A stretch of DNA of 64,000 nucleotides, taken from Methylobacterium currus. Its GTDB lineage: Bacteria; Pseudomonadota; Alphaproteobacteria; Rhizobiales; Beijerinckiaceae. The notes under the pieces were generated by a model. That model did no database searches. It had not been told where the DNA came from and worked only from the letters and a program-made list of their open reading frames with translations. Each line of letters starts with the position of its first letter. Positions within the stretch are counted from its first letter, which is position 1. Both the position numbers and the translations under genes were made by a program. The stretch spans positions 1,832,001 to 1,896,000 of the forward strand of contig NZ_CP028843.1 of assembly GCF_003058325.1 (NCBI RefSeq), read 5' to 3'. This document shows positions 62,501 to 64,000 of this stretch, piece by piece.

Positions 62501-63048
62501 TGGCGGAGGCGGTCGCCCGCTCGCTGTTCACGCTGATGGCGATCAAGGACGAGTACGAGGTGGCCCGCCTCCAGTCCGATCCGGCCTTCCTGGCCCGCCT
62601 CGCCGAGGAGTTCGAGGGCAAAGGACCGGGGGCCAAGGTGCGGCCGACCTTCCATCTCGCGCCCCCGATCCTCGCCCGGACGCCGCCCGGCGAGTCTGAG
62701 CCGCGCAAGATCGCCTTCGGTCCGTGGCTGCTGCCGGTCTTGCGCGGGCTCGCGTCCCTCAAAGGTTTGCGCGGCCGGCGCCTCGACCCCCTGTGGCTGA
62801 TCGCCGAGCGGCGGGAGGAACGGGCGGTGCTGGCGGAGTACGAGGCGCAGATCGACGCCGCCCTCGCCCTCGTCGGCCGGGCCGATCCGGCGGCGCTCCG
62901 CGACCTCCTCGCCGCGCCCCAGGAGATCCGCGGCTTCGGCCCGGTGAAGGCGCGGGCGATCGCCGCCTGGCGCGCGCGCAGCGACGCGCTGCTGGCGGCG
63001 GCCCGCGCCGGGAACGATTCCGGGGCGCCGCTGTCGCGGGCCGGATAG
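59584..63048 (+). CDS. Fused indolepyruvate ferredoxin oxidoreductase
   Basis: The 1154-residue protein joins the alpha and beta parts of archaeal IorAB. It oxidatively decarboxylates aryl pyruvates (from Trp, Phe, Tyr) to acyl-CoA with ferredoxin as acceptor. The TPP-binding part lies near residues 420-590 (GIGCHFMANWMERDT; GQAPFTRQAHVFQNLGDGTY). The ferredoxin-like centre is VCEGCGDCQQKSNCL (about 630-645), and the gamma-type domain starts at ILVAGVGGTGVVTVGALI near residue 720. It has a conserved C-terminal extension. The divergent Lrp-type regulator fits amino-acid control. Confidence 0.93.
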   Translation: MPELDRAYRLDDRFDRSAGRAYMTGTQALVRLLLSQAAIDRRDGLKTAGLVSGYRGSPLGAVDQELWRAKDRLAQAGIRFQPGINEDLAAAALLGSQRVALDPAATVEGVFGLWYGKGPGVDRSGDALKHGNAYGSSPKGGVLVVAGDDHGCVSSSMSHQSDLALAAWHMPVIHPGSLAEYEAYGLWGFAASRFSGAWVGFKAISEVVEGAASVGLSPLPSFATPDFTPPPGGLHIRWPDLPSLAIEARALQKLEAIRAFARANPLDRLVVAPERPRLLVVTVGKAHGDAMEAFRLLGHDPDSLRAAGVAVLKVGLVHPLDVAGLSGAAAGVETVLVIEEKAPLVERQLRDGLYDLPSEHRPRILGKRDAAGKPLVSEVEELRPSRLAGILAEALRPLGLAVATPEIPSIAAASGPLPVRTPYFCSGCPHNTSTRVPEGSQGRAGIGCHFMANWMERDTTGIVPMGAEGVDWTGQAPFTRQAHVFQNLGDGTYFHSGHAAIRQAVASGANITYKILYNDAVAMTGGQPVDGVLTVPQITRLVSAEGARRVVVVSDDPTRVARSAARDPLGPGVTLHHRDDLDAVQRELRETKGVTVLVYDQTCATEARRRRKRGTSPQPARRAVINPLVCEGCGDCQQKSNCLSVVPVETEFGRKRAIDQTGCNSDLSCLKGFCPSFVTLEGATPRRRPGVAVAPETVASRAAALPEPDTALGAAPYEILVAGVGGTGVVTVGALITMAAHLEGRGASVLDFMGFAQKGGQVLSFVRLADDPGALHQVRIDRGRADAVLACDLVVAASSDAASVIDPARTRIIANTHEIPTGASLRDPKARIDTRMLENLLARRVRAGALRSLDAQAMAARLTGDAQAANVLLLGFAWQCGLVPVSRDALDQAVALNGVAVAGNRLALAWGRLLAADPAFVEAHLAPEPAPAQDLDALVARRAEYLTAYQDGLYAARYRDRVARVRARGGDVLAEAVARSLFTLMAIKDEYEVARLQSDPAFLARLAEEFEGKGPGAKVRPTFHLAPPILARTPPGESEPRKIAFGPWLLPVLRGLASLKGLRGRRLDPLWLIAERREERAVLAEYEAQIDAALALVGRADPAALRDLLAAPQEIRGFGPVKARAIAAWRARSDALLAAARAGNDSGAPLSRAG

Positions 63049-63141
63049 TTCGCGGCCTGCGTCGGCGGACCGGATTGCGGCGGGGCGGGGCCTCGCGTAG
63101 GCGAAGTCTCACGCTTCGTCACCGTTTCAGGTTGCCCCATC

Positions 63142-63357
63142 ATGCGCCGCCGCACCCGCTCCTTCGTCGGGGCGATCGTGATGATCGCCTTCGTACTGAT
63201 CTACGCGCCCGTCGCCATGGCGCTCGCCGACAGCCGCATCGCCCAGACGCCGCCGCTGGTGCAGTCGGTGCTCTACGCAATCCTCGGGATCGCCTGGATC
63301 TTCCCGCTGATGCCGCTGATCCGCTGGATGGAGCGGCCCGATCGCGACCCGGCCTGA
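63142..63357 (+). CDS. DUF2842 family small membrane protein
   Basis: The 71-residue protein has two membrane helices (about 9-29 and 42-60) and matches DUF2842, a family of small alphaproteobacterial membrane proteins. The conserved C-terminal WIFPLMPLIRWMERPD is present. The function is unknown. It lies 93 bases after the ferredoxin oxidoreductase gene. Confidence 0.82.
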   Translation: MRRRTRSFVGAIVMIAFVLIYAPVAMALADSRIAQTPPLVQSVLYAILGIAWIFPLMPLIRWMERPDRDPA

Positions 63358-63507
63358 CGCCGGTCCGCTGACTGATCCGATGGACTGACTGGTGCACAGG
63401 CCGGGTTTTCGCCAAAAAGGGCTGCCAGACCCCGAGATCGCAGCCTTTCGGCCCGCGCTCTCCCGCTTCGGCATTCCCATCGACACCCGCAAGGCAGCCC
63501 CAGGCCC

Positions 63508-63861
63508 ATGCGCCACGCGCTCGCGCTCTTTCTCCTCCTCGGTCCCCTCGCCGGTGCCGCCCTGGCGCAGGGCGCGCCCCGCTCCGTCGGCGATTGCGAG
63601 CGCATCAAGGGCGACCTCGCCTACAACCAGTGCCTGTCGCTGTTCGGGCCCGCCGCGAAGGGGGTCGCCGCCGCGGCCGCGGCGGTGTCCGCGGCGATCC
63701 CGCGCCTGCCCCTCCCTCCCGCCCTCGCCGAGGCGGTGGAGCCCGCCCCCCGCGGCCGCCGCGGCTGGACCCGGCGCCTGCGCGGCGGCCGCCAGAGCGC
63801 GAGCTTCGCGGTGATCAGCGGCGGTGAGAGCCGCCATTACCGGCGGCGGCGCCATCGCTGA
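63508..63861 (+). CDS. Small exported hypothetical protein
   Basis: The 117-residue protein has a clear signal peptide (MRHALALFLLLGPLAGAALA, cut before QGAPR) and then SVGDCERIKGDLAYNQCLSLFGP, with two Cys that probably form a disulfide. The C-terminus is very Arg-rich and likely basic and unstructured. The pattern of two Cys around a short helix is seen in small exported alphaproteobacterial proteins of unknown role. Confidence 0.68.
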   Translation: MRHALALFLLLGPLAGAALAQGAPRSVGDCERIKGDLAYNQCLSLFGPAAKGVAAAAAAVSAAIPRLPLPPALAEAVEPAPRGRRGWTRRLRGGRQSASFAVISGGESRHYRRRRHR

Positions 63862-63864
63862 TCC

Positions 63865-64000
63865 TCACCCGACGTTGAGCCGCCGGCCCCGGTTCCAGGC
63901 CAGGAACGGCACGCCGGAGAGCAAGGCGCGCAGGGCCGCGTCGGTCTGGAAGCAGCCATTGACCGAGACCCGCGGCAGGGCGTGCAGGTGTGCGGCATGG
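63865..64000 (-). CDS. C-terminal end of a gene cut by the window edge
   Basis: A minus-strand frame enters from the right edge and ends with TGA at 63865-63867. It encodes 44 residues, including NGCFQTDAALRALLSGVPF and LAWNRGRRLNVG at the end. It has the codon pattern of a real gene and converges on the exported protein gene. The family cannot be told from this fragment. Confidence 0.5.
   Translation of the reverse strand, partial: HAAHLHALPRVSVNGCFQTDAALRALLSGVPFLAWNRGRRLNVG

Overview
The window is about 70% GC bacterial chromosome. The gene order nuoABCDEFGHIJKLMN - birA - rnj - mce - DUF1467 - proS - lolC/E - lolD, the long NuoE tail, the stand-alone BirA and the Omp25/RopB-type outer-membrane protein together point to Alphaproteobacteria, order Hyphomicrobiales, most likely Methylobacterium or a close relative. 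This assignment rests on recognised protein families and synteny; no search was run.

Positions 1-5161 are accessory DNA. They hold an IS21-family element (istA, running off the left edge) inserted into an ISL3-family transposase gene, a short gene fragment beyond the ISL3 end, a 19-bp repeat pair, a low-GC AlbA_2/Schlafen-type ATP-binding protein, a small ribbon-helix-helix-like protein and a two-gene cassette of unknown function. This block abuts the 3' end of a tRNA-Lys gene (5162-5237), the usual arrangement for a genomic island at a tRNA, although no integrase is visible.

Positions 5366-26830 are mostly core genes: an SGNH-like membrane protein, queA-tgt for queuosine (Tgt lacks two of its usual zinc cysteines), an ABM-family monooxygenase, an AcuI/YhdH reductase, a repeat-containing exported protein, a frameshifted beta-helix pseudogene, a SleB-type cell-wall hydrolase, a membrane/ferredoxin/adenylate-cyclase fusion, pyruvate phosphate dikinase, lipoprotein export (lolC/E-lolD), proS, a candidate small RNA with its own promoter and terminator, methylmalonyl-CoA epimerase, RNase J and BirA. 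Positions 26835-42438 hold a complete 14-subunit NADH dehydrogenase (complex I) operon read on the minus strand from a putative promoter near 42570.

Positions 42753-64000 hold a CAP-domain lipoprotein, a chemoreceptor, three tandem tRNA-Asp genes and one tRNA-Val, a GST next to a PNPOx-FNR-ferredoxin fusion, a divergent katA/oxyR pair with an OxyR-type site directly against the katA -35 box, an AbrB-type membrane protein, threonine dehydratase, lgt, a MidA/NDUFAF7-type methyltransferase (whose mitochondrial relative methylates complex I), a PgeF/YfiH-type enzyme, an outer-membrane beta-barrel with a clear terminator, an Lrp/AsnC regulator divergent from a fused indolepyruvate ferredoxin oxidoreductase, DUF2842, a small exported protein and the end of one more gene cut by the window edge.
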